NCBI GenBank assembly: GCA_002794775.1 | Contig: NBAY01000002.1 | Span: forward strand, 2,046,001-2,110,000 | Direction of reading: 5' to 3' | Source of the DNA: Porodaedalea pini | Taxonomy: Eukaryota; Basidiomycota; Agaricomycetes; Hymenochaetales; Hymenochaetaceae | Length of the DNA: 64,000 bases | Part shown: piece by piece, positions 1 to 10,677 of the stretch | Layout: every line of letters starts with the position of its first letter | Position numbering within the stretch: position 1 is the first letter of the stretch | Made by a program: the position numbers and the translations under genes | The notes under the pieces: model-generated | What the model saw: only the letters and a program-made list of their open reading frames with translations | What the model was told of the DNA's origin: nothing | The model's database searches: none

Positions 1-442
1 AGACATCTCTGATGAGAAATCAAATTATACAATAACCGATTCTAAGCACATACCTTTTTTCTGGAACCTCAGCAGAACAAGACGTTTCTGGGCATTTTCA
101 TCGTCAGGTAGGACATTGCGTGTCCGGCGTAAGTCCAGAATAGATCTAACAATGAACTCGGCTCAACCTGAGTGACAGCGAGCATAGCGAAACAAGCACG
201 AACTTTCTGAGACCTGCAACGAAAATACCTGTCTTCACAGCTGGTATTCGAGCCGCTAGCACAGGAATTGATTTCCGAAATATTTCCCTGTCAAGAAATT
301 TGGTGCCCTCCTTGATGCGATGGACAGGAGGAGCAGTATCAATCGCTGAAGCCATCAACAAAGCGGTCGTCGAGTGGATTGTTCGTAGGAATGAATGATT
401 CGTCGCCCTGTGATAAAGTTGGCTGTGCGCAAACCGAAGCAT
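1..442 (-). CDS. TRM5: tRNA (guanine37-N1)-methyltransferase, N-terminal part (cut by window edge)
   Basis: Probable Trm5, which methylates N1 of guanosine 37 in tRNAs using S-adenosylmethionine, in both cytosol and mitochondria. Only the first two exons are present. Exon 1 (442-229) carries a basic, Ser/Thr-rich leader and then a block reading LDREIFRKSIPVLAARIPA, which resembles the start of fungal Trm5. Exon 2 (about 161-54) encodes LRRTRNVLPDDENAQKRLVL, also Trm5-like, and ends at a GTATGT donor. The exon 1/2 junction (donor GTATTT at 228, acceptor TTGAG at 162) is my best in-frame solution and is not certain. The first Met would give a mitochondrial presequence and an internal Met at MASAIDTAPP a shorter cytosolic form. 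The catalytic domain lies outside the window. The gene is divergent from the TatD-like gene, 111 bp away. Confidence 0.7.
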
Positions 443-553
443 GGCCTAAACGGTCGCGTCGCGCTTCGGTCTGACGTCGATACGAAACTCTCACAGCGAC
501 AACGACCACAAATCTACTTACGATAGTCAACTCGCTTATATAGAATCTTCCTT
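443..553. promoter_or_regulatory. Divergent promoter between TRM5 and TatD-like gene
   Basis: A 111-bp gap separates the two start codons, so both promoters must lie here and in the 5' ends of the genes. It contains an AT-rich TTATATAGAA stretch near 537-547, just before the plus-strand ATG. No other motif is recognised. Confidence 0.4.
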
Positions 554-1781
554 ATGCTCGAGCCGCCGCGAGAGGTCCTCAAGCATGTGGTCGACGTCCA
601 CTGCCATCCGACTGATTCAGAAATCCCGACCGAAGTGATTGACGAGCTGCCCATAACCATATGCGCCATGGCCACTCGGCAGCAGGACCAGGCTCTCGTT
701 GCAGACCTCGCCCGCGTACATTCAGACAAGGTGGTGCCGTGTTTTGGTCAGTAATTCTGTCTGAGCTGGCTTCCTGAATTGAGCACCTCTGACGTCCATT
801 GACTGCTGCTAGGGTAGGCTTTCATCCCTGGTTTGCACACTGGATTTCTGTGGCTCCTGGACCACCGCCTTCGAAGGTTAACCATTACCGCACACTCTTC
901 CTGGACTCAAATAGTGTATCGGGAGATGGTCGTGACTCGGCAAGCAGCGAGCAGATGCAATTACTCGAAGAAATGCTTCCTTCCCTCCCAGAGCCCCTTG
1001 GAATGGAAGATTGCATTTCATCCCTGCGGCAAAATTTCGAATCGTTTCCTCGAGCCATGCTAGGAGAAGTTGGTCTTGACAGATCTGCAAGAGTGCCGTT
1101 TGATCATCGCTCTGAGCACCGCAAACTATCGCCATTCACTGTCCCTTTTGAGCATCAGCTCGCCATCCTTGAAGCACAACTCGCTCTCGCTGTGGAGATG
1201 GGGCGCAATGTTAGCATTCATAGGTATTTACCTCCTACGATCATTGCTCTCTGAGTCAAATGGTGGAAATTCTGTAGCGTCAAGTCCCAGAAGGCAACAC
1301 TCGATCTTCTCGAACGTATGAAAAGCAAATACGGCCAGTCTTGGACGCGTATCAGTATTGATCTACACAGCTGCGGACTCAGCCCGGAGACATGGCGTGA
1401 TATTGAAGTATTTCCTCCACTACATACGACTACCCTGACAAACTCAATCACACCTTTCAGAAATCTCATGTGAACGTGTTTCTCTCCTTTTCCACGGTCA
1501 TCAATGGACGATCTCCAGGTCATCGCAAGTTAATCGCAATAGCTTCTCCGAATCGCCTTCTAGTCGAGTCTGACATTCATGAAATCGGTCAATGCTCGAA
1601 GCGCACATGGGATATGGTTCTGACTGTAGCAGACGTCAAAAGCTGGAAGATCGAAGAGCGATGGGATGATGAACTCGAAGAAAGTCAATGGGGCGTAGTT
1701 CGTAGGCTGGAATATAACTTCAAGATGTTTATGAAAGGCGGGCACGAATCCCGTAAAAGCGGGAGCGGGCGAAGAAAGTAA
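554..1781 (+). CDS. TatD-family metal-dependent hydrolase (Scn1-like)
   Basis: Member of the TatD superfamily of TIM-barrel metal-dependent hydrolases, closest in style to the fungal Cut9-interacting protein Scn1. Four exons fit: 554-746, 818-1223, 1278-1407 and 1461-1781, giving 349 residues. Near the N terminus VDVHCHPTD supplies the HxH metal-binding motif. FHPWFAHW follows the first junction, LGEVGLDR carries the metal-bridging Glu, and VSIHS supplies the next His. RLLVESDIHE near the C terminus carries the conserved Asp. The C terminus ends in a basic stretch (RKSGSGRRK) that could be nuclear. By family knowledge these proteins act as nucleases or DNA-repair hydrolases, but the substrate here cannot be read from sequence. 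No break is seen and all junctions keep frame. Confidence 0.85.
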
Positions 1782-2035
1782 AAACAATAGTTGTATCCAT
1801 AATCCAGACATAATTGTGTGTATTGGTATTCCTTTCAGTTTAGTTGCATACAAATTCTTTGTGCTTGCCTGCCAGTACCCTTGAACATGTCGTCCTTGCT
1901 ATTATATTCTCGTCACAAAAATTCGGAGTCTGGAGTTGCGTCGATCATGTCGATCATGCGGAGAGTCAGGACCGTGACTACATAAGATTTCAATGCGTTT
2001 GATCTAAATTCACGTTCACGTACTCGCTTTTCACT
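1782..2035. other. Intergenic, TatD 3' end and BTB promoter
   Basis: 254 bp between two plus-strand genes. It must hold the terminator of the first gene and the promoter of the second. No specific element is recognised. Confidence 0.4.
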
Positions 2036-3051
2036 ATGGCCTCCTCTGGAATGTCTACAAGTGCAGAGAAACCCTTCCACGTAGAGTTTTGTTCTCCGAC
2101 TGCTGATTTTGTCGTTCGTTCGTGCGATGGCATGCGCTTCAGGTGCCACCGACTGTTCCTGCAAGAATCATCACCTGGTAGACCCAGTCCGCTGTCTGCT
2201 ATCACTGCTGATGCCTGACAATGCGCTTTTAGTCTTTCGAACAATGCTAACTCTTCCTCAGCCCGGCGCGAGCATACCGACAGATGCTGCCTCTCGGCCA
2301 CCATCTATCGACCTCCCAGAAGACAGTAAAACAATCGAGATTCTCTTACGAATGATTTATCCAATCCAGCAGCCCGTTATTGAGTCCGTCTCCGCGCTTG
2401 TGAAAGCCTTCTTCGCCGCGGAGAAGTACGATATGCAAGGAGTTATCTCAACTCTCCGCCTGCACCTGCGGGATGAGCGCTTCCTCACAGGCAACCCTGT
2501 GCACGTCTTCGCACTCGCGTGTCACTTCCAATTTGCTGCGGAGGCCATGGCCGCGTCGCGTGCGTCGCTCACCGCGAACATACATGACCCGTCGAACATT
2601 GAAGTCTTCGAGCAAACGGGGTTCAAGATAGCTGACCTCGTTTCCTTGCATTCGCTTCGTCACAAACGCATCGATGGAATGCGTGAGTTCCTGGATGGCG
2701 ATGGATTTGAGGGGGTCATTATCTACCTTGGAACTCGTTGCTTATACGAACTTACGCCTCTTTAATCATTCACAGAATGCACCGGACTTCGTATGCGTGT
2801 CATGCTCTAAGCTTTTACAGGACCCTACTTGGTCCTTACTCAAGGCTAGTATATTGAAGGAATTGTATTGGCGACCACTCGGTGACACGATTTTCGGGCC
2901 GGACTTTCTGAAGTCGAACGCCGTCCAATTCTTTATAAACTCGAAATGCGAAGAGTGTCATGAAAGACTCATATACGAGAAGGGCAAAACTCTCGCCATG
3001 ATATCCGAGTTTCTCAGATCCTTACCAGAATCTATTGACATAAGTGAGTGA
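2036..3051 (+). CDS. BTB/POZ domain protein
   Basis: BTB-domain protein of the type expanded in Agaricomycetes; such domains dimerise and often act as Cullin-3 adaptors, but the role is unknown. Exon 1 (2036-2177) gives FVVRSCDGMRFRCHRLFLQE, the BTB core strand and helix ('D..F..HR..L'). Exon 2 starts at 2233 and gives VFRTMLTLPQP, then LRMIYP and a C-terminal helical region up to about 2714. Exon 3 (about 2776-3051) holds a CVSC pair and a CEECHERLIYE segment, the Cys-rich C-terminal half typical of this fungal family. The exon 2/3 border is uncertain: the strong GTGAGT donor at 2683 does not keep frame with the conserved CVSC block, while a weaker GTCATT donor at 2715 does. A further GTGAGT at the very end (about 3046) could replace the last two residues. 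Confidence 0.7.
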
Positions 3052-3464
3052 GCAGTTCCTTTATTAACGGAAATCATTGCTGAAGTTTTTGTCTAGCTAA
3101 GTAGGTTATCGCGTCCTGAAAACACGAACATTTCGTCTTTGTATTATTAATATTGTCAGTCTGACGTACCTGCTCGGTAATTTCGTGCTTGTTGATAAAA
3201 TCTAACCAGAAAAGCCAATTGAATATAGCATTCGCGTTGTATTTATTCTAACACTCGGATCGGATAGAAACAATGGGACAACAGGACTACGTATCGGAAT
3301 AATTGGGGAAGGGGTTATCGTTTGAAGTACTTAAACTATAAACGCAATGAATGGACAACAACAGAAAAGTAATGGAGACCAGAGAAAAGATGAGAAATTC
3401 GTGACGTTGCAACTCGTAAAGTGAGCGTCCAGGAGCGTTCCTTGTATATCGAGAGTCCAATTAC
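3052..3464. other. Convergent 3' regions
   Basis: 413 bp between the stop codons of two convergent genes (BTB on plus, MARVEL on minus). AT-rich and without a credible ORF; both 3' UTRs and polyadenylation sites are expected here. Confidence 0.4.
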
Positions 3465-4309
3465 TCAAGCGACGAGCTGGCCTCTCAGGCCATCACCGCG
3501 GCGAGTTGATGCACAGCCGCGGAAGAGCACCACAACAAGGGCTATGGTGACAAAAATCCTGAATGGTATACACAGTCAGCGTTCAGACCCTCGACGGCCG
3601 ATGAAGAATTCAAACACACCAAACAACCCATGCGAAACCTATAGACGTGATAGATCAGCCAATCGTGCTTCTAAACCAGGTATGCATTGTTTTACCTTCC
3701 AGGGCGTTCAGCTGGTTGCAATACGGCAGGTTGAAGCTGATCTTGCTACAGTTGTGACCGCCTCCAAGCGCAGCCGTGATACTGGCGGCACCTGCGGTCC
3801 AAAAAATCCACGTTATGATAAGGCTATTATATGCTAGGCGTCAGGTAAGAGTTGCAGAAAATCGAAGAGGTACTCACAAGAGGCCGTGCGAGCCAACGCT
3901 GGTGACGACGGATCCGGACGCAGAGTGGAGGAACAGGCCGCCGTAGATGAGACCGAAAAGGACAGTCCACCAGCTGCGATGCTTATAAACAGCCTATACG
4001 AGATAGTGTCCTGGGTGTGCTGACCTTGTGAACGTGAGGAGTCCTGTCCTGTCCCGTACGGCATGCGAAGGATAGTTGTGGTGTTGGTCATATCTTGTGA
4101 TAAGCCACGTCGCAATTGCACCCTGTGTACGAAATCAGACGCCATAGAAATAGATGGAGAACGACCAACGCACCTCGATGATAGAGAAGAAAACGATAAG
4201 GCCGAATATCACTGTATGTTATTTCGCAGTTGAGAGCGTTTTTATATTATCCGAGCTTCTGACACATACCGGGATGACCGCGTCTGATGTGTCTGTCGAA
4301 GTCAACCAT
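3465..4309 (-). CDS. Four-transmembrane MARVEL-like membrane protein
   Basis: Small integral membrane protein of a type conserved in basidiomycetes. About six short exons join in frame. The start reads MVDFDRHIRRGHP, followed by helix 1 (VIFGLIVFFSIIEGAIATWL), a polar loop containing NYPSHAVRDR, and helix 2 (WTVLFGLIYGGLFLHSASG). After an intron helix 3 carries AALGGG, then a short CSK..YC loop, and helix 4 (GFAWVVWIFVTIALVVVLF) precedes a basic tail ending RGQLVA. First exon 4309-4270; stop at 3467-3465. The four-helix plan with a small cysteine-containing loop before helix 4 is that of MARVEL-type proteins, which organise membrane domains. Exact function is unknown. The next gene downstream on the same strand also encodes a membrane protein. 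Confidence 0.7.
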
Positions 4310-4686
4310 AATATCGTTACTGAATAGTCGTGAAGATGGTGGTAAGAGAATGAAGCGTGGATGGGGCGGCTAACGTCTCAGTTTGAACTTGCGGGGCTGG
4401 AGGTTCGCTTTCACAGCCACAGAGATCGACCCACCATGACGTTTTCAAAAAATCTGCATTACGTACGCAGCCTGAGCTTAGCTAACCAGGCAGGTGCAAT
4501 ATCGACGGAAAAAAAATACTTGTATAATACAAGAAGGCTACGGTACAGCAGTGTTTTACAATATTGTAGAACAGTGTGGGAGAGAAAGGGATGAATAGAA
4601 ACAAGATGCTTGATCGATCCAGCAACGGACATAATCGTTCGTAACTCCCGTGAGCAAGGGGTAAAGCAAAAAGGCAGCTCTTCCAT
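4310..4686. other. Spacer between two minus-strand genes
   Basis: 377 bp between the MARVEL start codon and the stop of the LysM gene. It should hold the MARVEL promoter and the LysM 3' UTR. Contains an A-rich run near 4510-4520. No gene is supported. Confidence 0.4.
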
Positions 4687-5406
4687 TTAATCGTCCATAG
4701 GAACGCACATCCGCTGACCGGGCTTGAGAGTAGCGCAGTCAATATCGGGGTTGATCGATCGAAGATTTTCCAACGACGTCCCATATTCTTGCGCTATATC
4801 CCAGCAAGTGTCCCCGGATTTGACCACCATCGGTCTACTGTGCTCCGTACATGTTATCGGGCGGGATTTGATGTATGAAGGAGAAAGGCGGAAGACGAGT
4901 AGGAGGAAGACAGCGACGATCAAGAAGAACGGTAGAAGCTGGCGCCACGCATCCCTGTTGCCATTACGAAGGGCCCGGCTCTGTGTTTACATGTAAAACT
5001 CCCTGAGTAACGTGCTTGTCAGAAGAACAAATAAACTTACATCGCCCGAATCAGGAACCGGTGCGTATCCATCTGCCCTTGAAGGAGCAGTCGCCTCGAT
5101 GTCTGTACTGTCGCCCTGTTCTTCGCTAACTGAAACGGTACAGTAAGCGGCAAGCATTAAAGAATTCCACTAGGTATTTTTAGACGTGCCTTTTCTGAGC
5201 TCCCCGTATTCTGCACCTTCAGGACCTTCCCAATAACCACCGCTCTGGTCCTTGAATGTGTATGTCTGTGTGTCCGCGTCATATCCTACACGTTTCATAC
5301 CCTCTGGTAGACGGTAGTCATCCTATAACGAGCAACCCGTTAGACCTAACAGCAGCAAGAACGTTATACACCAGCTCACTTCATCATATTGTGTCCAGCG
5401 GCCCAT
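4687..5406 (-). CDS. Membrane-anchored LysM (CBM50) protein
   Basis: Single-pass membrane protein with one LysM, a fold that binds N-acetylglucosamine polymers such as chitin. The N terminus (MGRWTQYDE, then DDYRLPEGMKRVGYDADTQT after a short intron) is a conserved cytoplasmic head that I associate with basidiomycete proteins labelled CBM50. An acidic, Pro-containing linker follows, then a basic stretch and a transmembrane segment (LLPFFLIVAVFLLLVF). The C-terminal LysM reads VVKSGDTCWDIAQEYGTSL, then NPDIDC and LKPGQRMCVP, with paired cysteines. With no signal peptide before the head, type II topology is expected, placing LysM outside the cytoplasm. The ATG at 5406 is chosen because it begins the conserved head. 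Internal exon borders are approximate. Confidence 0.78.
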
Positions 5407-5683
5407 TACTCCTCACAGACGACCACAGGCTTAAGATATTAGCAACAGGCACCGAAGTCTCAGGCGGGCTGCGGGATTGATATACAGGTTTCGCTCGTGG
5501 TATAGCAAGGCAAGAATCAAAGGATAAAGAGTGAGTCGTGGCGAATGATAAGTAGCGTAAATGTGGGGAAGGATAGCTTGCCCGTTTTATTCCGCTGCGT
5601 ACACGTAATCTTTCGCTCTTTCGTCACGCCGACTCGTGCAGCCTTCGTAGACAGCCTCTGTTTTTACTTGAGTCTCTGAAATC
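5407..5683. promoter_or_regulatory. Divergent promoter, LysM gene and snRNP gene
   Basis: 277 bp between two divergent start codons, so promoters of both genes lie here. No TATA box or named site is clear. Confidence 0.35.
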
Positions 5684-6853
5684 ATGGCCGACTCTATGCA
5701 GGGCGTCCTCCCTGCACCCATCGCAGCCACGGCTGTTCCATCTGAGCTCGTCAGACAGCCAGCACCTGTTAATCCTGCTTCCTTACCGGATGCATCAACA
5801 CTACCAACTGCACCTTCTGCGCCTCCGCCAGACGTCGTTTCGGAGACCTTATACATCCAGAACTTGAATGAAAGGATAAAACTCGATGGTGGGTCAATGT
5901 GGCTCGTATGTTCTTCTGCAATTTTCTAACGGTGGCTCTAGTGATGAAACAGACGCTGCGCTCGCTGTTCAAGAATTACGGAGATGTCCTAGACGTTGTT
6001 GCTCACAGAAATTTGCGCATGCGAGGACAGGCATTTGTATCGTTTGCCGATGCAGATATAGCGAAGAAGGCGCAGCGTGAGGTCAACAGGTTTCCTCTGT
6101 ACTCGAAACCTATGGTATATGGTTGCTATCTTGGTTTACATTTGCCCATGCTAATTTCGATTTAGCAAATCTCGTTCGCCAAGACTCGATCCGACGCTGT
6201 AGTGAAGAAAGTGGATGGGGAGCACTTTGATCAGCACAAGACCTCCCGGTTAGAACACAAAAGTGCGTCGCTGGTGTCAGAAGTTAGGTCATTTACTAAC
6301 GCAGATTTGTGTTTAAAGAGGCAACACGTTATACGAATCCCCTAAAACGAAAGTTTAGGGCAAAACGGATGGCAGCAGAGAGTATGTTTTGCATCGTCCG
6401 CTGTCGATATTTCTCGCTTATTGATTTATAATTAATAGTCGATGGTGCGACCGCTTTACCAGCACCAAAGCGCCCTGCCGTACAGATGCCAGACGAATAC
6501 CTCCCTCCCAACAAAATTTTGTTCTTGCAAAATCTTCCGGAAAGTGTCACGGACACGAAGGACCAGCTTTTGGCCCTTTTCTCACAGTACGTGTATTCAT
6601 AGTAACTTGGCACACTGATTGAATCTTGGCGAAGGTACCCGAATCTCCACGAAGTGCGTCTTATCCCCACCAAAAAGGACATTGCCTTCGTCGAATACTT
6701 GGACGAGACAAGCGCGAGTGCGGCAAAGGATGCTCTGCACAACTACAAACTGGATGGGGAGAGCAAGATCAAAGTTTGTCTGAGATCTCACTGTAGAACA
6801 AATTCGCATGCTAATATGTATGTCTTTTCTAGATCACCTTTGCAAGGAAGTAG
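5684..6853 (+). CDS. U1A/U2B''-type spliceosomal RRM protein
   Basis: Two-RRM protein of the U1A / U2B'' (SNF, Msl1) family, which binds a stem-loop of U1 or U2 snRNA in the spliceosome. Exon 1 (5684-5888) gives a Pro/Ala-rich N terminus and RNP2 (TLYIQNLNE). Exon 2 (5942-6114) carries RNP1 (RGQAFVSFADAD), and exon 3 starts at 6166 with QISFAKTRSD. The linker is basic (NPLKRKFRAKRMAAE). The second RRM has RNP2 ILFLQNLPE near 6510 and RNP1-like DIAFVEYLDE near 6680, ending ITFARK at 6853. The exon after 6166 probably ends at 6270, and its partner begins after an unusual AAG acceptor near 6319; that border is the least certain. Sequence alone does not tell me whether it is the U1 or U2 protein, since many fungi have one for both. 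Confidence 0.85.
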
Positions 6854-7000
6854 AATTCAGTTGTGTCTTTCCTTTGCGTTTGTCGCTCTTGGTTCTTGTA
6901 CGTGTACTATATTTTAATCACATATATCTGCCTAAACCCGAGCAAGCCACGTCGCGTGCGATATTGAAAATTCTGTGCCGATGACGTCTATTCCTTAACC
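6854..7000. other. Convergent 3' regions
   Basis: 147 bp between the stop codons of the snRNP gene and the D-amino-acid oxidase gene, so the 3' UTRs may overlap. No other feature seen. Confidence 0.4.
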
Positions 7001-8435
7001 TCAAATACTTGAAAGGATCTCTGCTACTTCTCTTGCCACACCCCATGAACCTTGATACCCTGCGGGGCTGACAATCAATGAGCTCCCGTTCTAATATGCC
7101 TGGTTGAAAGGTACAAACCCCAGACCATATGCATGGATCACCTTCAATTCTCTTTCCCGCCTCGATCCTTCCACATAATGGGGAACAAGATCGTTCGCCA
7201 GGGGCAGCTGTACAGTCTGGAGTTCTACTCTTGGTCCGCCACGCCGCGCGGGCCGGAGCCCGACGTTGAGGCTCTGAATCTTCGTTCCCCGCGAAAGCTG
7301 AAGCCTTGGCTCGAGTACCGTACAGCGCTCGAAAATGCGCCTGGCGATTCCGTGGTCGACGGCGAGGTCGAAGTTATCCTCCTGGTATGTGCCACCTAGG
7401 ATACAGGTGCCGTCCGGCCGCGGGATGATATAGGTAACTTCAGTAGACAGTCTCTTGGCCTCTGTGGGTTTAATAACTTCGTGATTTTCCTGGAATAGCC
7501 GCAAGGTTGTGTGCTCACGCGTCAAACCGACAGACAGAAACTCTTTGACATGTGGAGCATCGACTACAATCGTCTGCCCGCGTATCGGATATACGTTCTC
7601 ATCCTCGACACCAAGGATCGATTTCGAGCCTGCAGGTCGTCCGTCAATGACACTATCAGTATGAAAGTTTGGCTGGACCATCGAACCTAAGCCTGTCGCA
7701 TTTATGACAATGCTGTCCTGGCCGCCGAGTGCCGCGGCTTCTTCGATGCTGCCGACACTCTTGTGGACGAAGTCGACGCCTCGTTCCTTGAGCTCATCTT
7801 TCAACCAGTTCAAGTACACTGCCGGTTTCAGCGATACAGTCGTGAACGCTAGTCCGGCCTTGAATCCTGCAGGGAGCTCGGGTTCCGGTATCACGCGGAA
7901 CTATGGATTTACAGCAACCAAGTGAACGACTCCTCATGGCGAAGTTAATGTGAACATACATCGCGGACAATGTCCCTCCACCACGGTTCTGCATTGAAGC
8001 CTTCCGCGCTGGCATAAAACAGGCGGGACGGGAGTTCCTGAAAGGCAGCTGCATTAAGCATCCACTAGAACAGAACCCTCATAATCTATACCATGACTAG
8101 TCCAGAAGGGATCATCGACCATAGCTGTTCGCTGCGGGTACATAAATTCGTTGTTCTCTGATCAGGTGCTGCACTAGAAGTTAATTAAGTTGCACTTACA
8201 ATGTGGCTTTCTCCCATTTATGCTTCCGCTCGTCGAAGACACCGAGTGGGGACCAATTGGCACCGGCCCATGGACTGGACCATCCCTGCGAGAAGAGATG
8301 CTCGGGCAGCTCGCGAGCGACTACGGTGATTCTGTTCAGGGGATCAGCAGATAAGACATGCGCGGCAGTTAGGCCTATCACGCCCGCCCCGAGAACGACT
8401 ATTGAACGGGACAATTCCCCTCTGTCGGCTGACAT
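7001..8435 (-). CDS. D-amino-acid oxidase (FAD-dependent)
   Basis: FAD-dependent oxidase converting D-amino acids to 2-oxo acids, ammonia and hydrogen peroxide; D-aspartate oxidase is an alternative. Exon 1 (8435-8202) has the dinucleotide motif VVLGAGVIGLTAAHVL and the SPWAGANWSP loop. A second exon gives LWSMIPSGLVM, and the main exon (about 7910-7091) includes VINATGLGS, YIIPRPDGTCILGG and GLRPARRGGPRVE, which carries the arginine that holds the substrate carboxylate in this family. The open frame runs to a false end near 7091. A GTTTGT donor there joins to a last exon that completes HAYGLGPAGYQGSWGVAREV and stops at 7003-7001. The C terminus EILSSI is not a standard PTS1, so peroxisomal import is not shown. 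Intron borders between 8200 and 8060 are approximate. Confidence 0.87.
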
Positions 8436-8997
8436 GTCAGTCTTCGACTATGAAAAGTATGAAAACCCTCCGAGCACAACAAGCTCTTATCTCGGGGGAG
8501 AAGACTCTAACTTCACGGACACGTGCGGCGTGCAGAGAACGCGTCCAAAGGCGCGTTCGCTGAACAAGGCATGTGAATGAGATGAGAACAAGCGTGAACA
8601 TTCGTAAATACGTTGTGCCTAGTGCACATGATAAAGTACAGGTCATACATTCCATACTTCGAATCTAGGGGCGGTATCATGTCTACGCGGATAAGAGTAA
8701 AGTCGAAGGTATGGATCGTGAAGAGGCGTGTAGTGCGAAAAGTAGTAGAGCAAGAATAATAAACGGTAACAACATCAGGGATTTGTTACAGAGATGGGAT
8801 ATTAAACAGTAACAGATAATATAAACCCAAAGAGACAATGTGTGAAGCAGAGCGGTGAACGAAGTTATAAATATGAGTAGCTTCAAGGGTGGTTGGCTAT
8901 GTCTCAGTTGGTATAGACTTCTGGAACTGCATGAAGAGTGGAGATGAAGGCGAAATCGATGACGATGATGAATGAAAAGACCGTGAAGGCAGAATGA
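8436..8997. other. Gene-free spacer
   Basis: 562 bp between two minus-strand genes: oxidase promoter and 3' region of the next gene. AT-rich from 8690 to 8880. The short ORFs here lack family resemblance and codon-like composition. Nothing else recognised. Confidence 0.4.
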
Positions 8998-9724
8998 TCA
9001 CCCCCACAAGGTGAGTTTCGTGAGCTCTAGCCCGTCGCTTGCAGGCCCATTCGAGTTGACGACGAAGAGTGCACCCAGTCTCGTTGCTGGATATCAATTA
9101 AAGTCAGCACATGAGCATTGGCAATTGGATTGCTTACTCACCATTCTCGAATCCATTCTCAGAGCATGGCGTCGTTACCAGGCCTGCCTCCTTGAGTGCC
9201 TGCTTGACCTGACCGTACGTGCCCTTGAACAGTGCCTTCTTCGACGTGTCCTTTCTTGCGGAATCACGGCTGCGCATCGTATCGACGCCGTCCAGCGCCA
9301 TGTCCGCCGCGCTGCCCGTCTCATCAGGAGAGGGCTTCAGCATTCCGGCATTCGTCACGGCGTCCTCGATCGCGGAGCGCAGCTTCGCGAGTCGGCGTGA
9401 GGAGATCTTGGTCGTTGCCGTGCCTGGACTGGACTCAAATCTGATGTAGAGCCCACCAGGACGTGGCGCCTTCGCGGGCTTCTCGGACACTTCGAGGCGC
9501 GCTGGCGGGACATGATTAGGTAGATGGCCGCAGGTGGGGCAGCGGACGGGCGGCGGTGGAAGCTTCGGGGGAGGTTTGGGCGCGCCTGATTTCTCCTTCG
9601 TCGCACCCTTGGACGCCTTCGCTGCCTTTCCTGCCTTGTCGCCCTTCTTCGATCTTATAGATATGTTGGCGAACTCGACGAGGTAGGGAATGCCAAAGCT
9701 GTTGAACTTGATTTCTGAAGGCAT
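8998..9724 (-). CDS. Conserved protein of unknown function with a CxxC motif
   Basis: Two exons, 9724-9142 and 9086-8998, joined by a canonical GTGAGT...CCAG intron, give 223 residues. The protein starts MPSEIKFNSFGIPYLVEFAN. It then has a Lys/Ala/Pro-rich low-complexity linker, a CPTCGHLPNH element that could bind zinc or be redox-active, and a region with KISSRRLAKLRSAIEDAV. The C-terminal part contains KGTYGQVKQALKEAGL and, after the intron, RLGALFVVNSNGPASDGLEL. I do not recognise the family. The second exon reads as real coding because it stays in frame through a good intron and continues a hydrophobic/polar pattern. No signal peptide or membrane segment is seen. Confidence 0.65.
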
Positions 9725-10677
9725 TGCGGCAAGGCGAGGCGGGGAGAGAGCGAGACGAAAACAAGAGGAAAAAGACTAGCTTGGGTTGGGACCAAAGGCC
9801 TCGGGGGCGTGAAAGTGAAAAGTTTTATAGCGGACACGCTGAGGTCTGAAATCAGGGTCGAGTAAAAAGGAGTTATTCGGAAGCATACCGTTTCAGAACA
9901 GCCGTGAAAACGGGTTGGACACGAATCCGTCGTCGAAACTGCCGGGATTGGTCAAAGGGCGCGGATTTCGCAAAAACTGAAGCTATTTATGGGAAGCGTG
10001 CGGCCAAGCAGTTCTGGCAGGAATGTTCTGCGGTTGCAACGAGGACAGACAGAATGCGAAGAAGCTGAGTGAGTGAGAAGACAGAATGCGAAGAGGGTTC
10101 GGGGCTGCGATTGACGTGAAGAGAATAAATTACTAAGGGGCGCCGAAGTCACTGGAGCAAGGCTATTTCCGCGCAAGCCTCATGAAGAGTGAATAGACAT
10201 GGGCATGAACACTCTGTTCTGGCACTTTCGGACTGCACTCGCACAAGTACGGTCCGTGACGAAGACGAGACGGTTAGTCAGTTATATACATTCTCTTCAG
10301 AAGGCGGGCATGAGGGAAAGGCGCTCCTGCCTTGAGGATCGCTCGTGTCTGGTGAATAATCCAAGAGTAACAGAGCTCGGATACATGGGAAATAACTAAG
10401 AGTTGTATGACTTGCTTGTGAGTAAACGAAACGATGCATGTAAGATACGATGCCCGCTGCTAGCAGAATAAATACATGGATATGGACAGAATATTGACAG
10501 GAGCTGAGGCCACGTTCGGCAGAGCAAACTTTGCGGAGCCTGTTTAGTAACCATTGCAGTGCAAATCACACCGTCATAACAAGCCGCAACTTTGCGGCCT
10601 CACTCCATGCCAGACGCCTTATAGTAAGTTATACCTTCGCAACTTGTCTTCAACTACCCTCATCGCTTGTCCGAGTC
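9725..10677. other. Divergent upstream region, about 950 bp
   Basis: Between the start codons of the unknown minus-strand gene and the RING-finger gene; must contain both promoters. It holds a direct repeat of 15 bp, ACAGAATGCGAAGA preceded by G, starting near 10048 and near 10080. Short ORFs here have no recognisable product. Confidence 0.4.

Noticed and set aside
7091..7140. Oxidase ending at the stop near 7091
   Set aside because: The ending GLGFVPFNQAY lacks the conserved C terminus; a splice to an exon at about 7070-7001 restores it.
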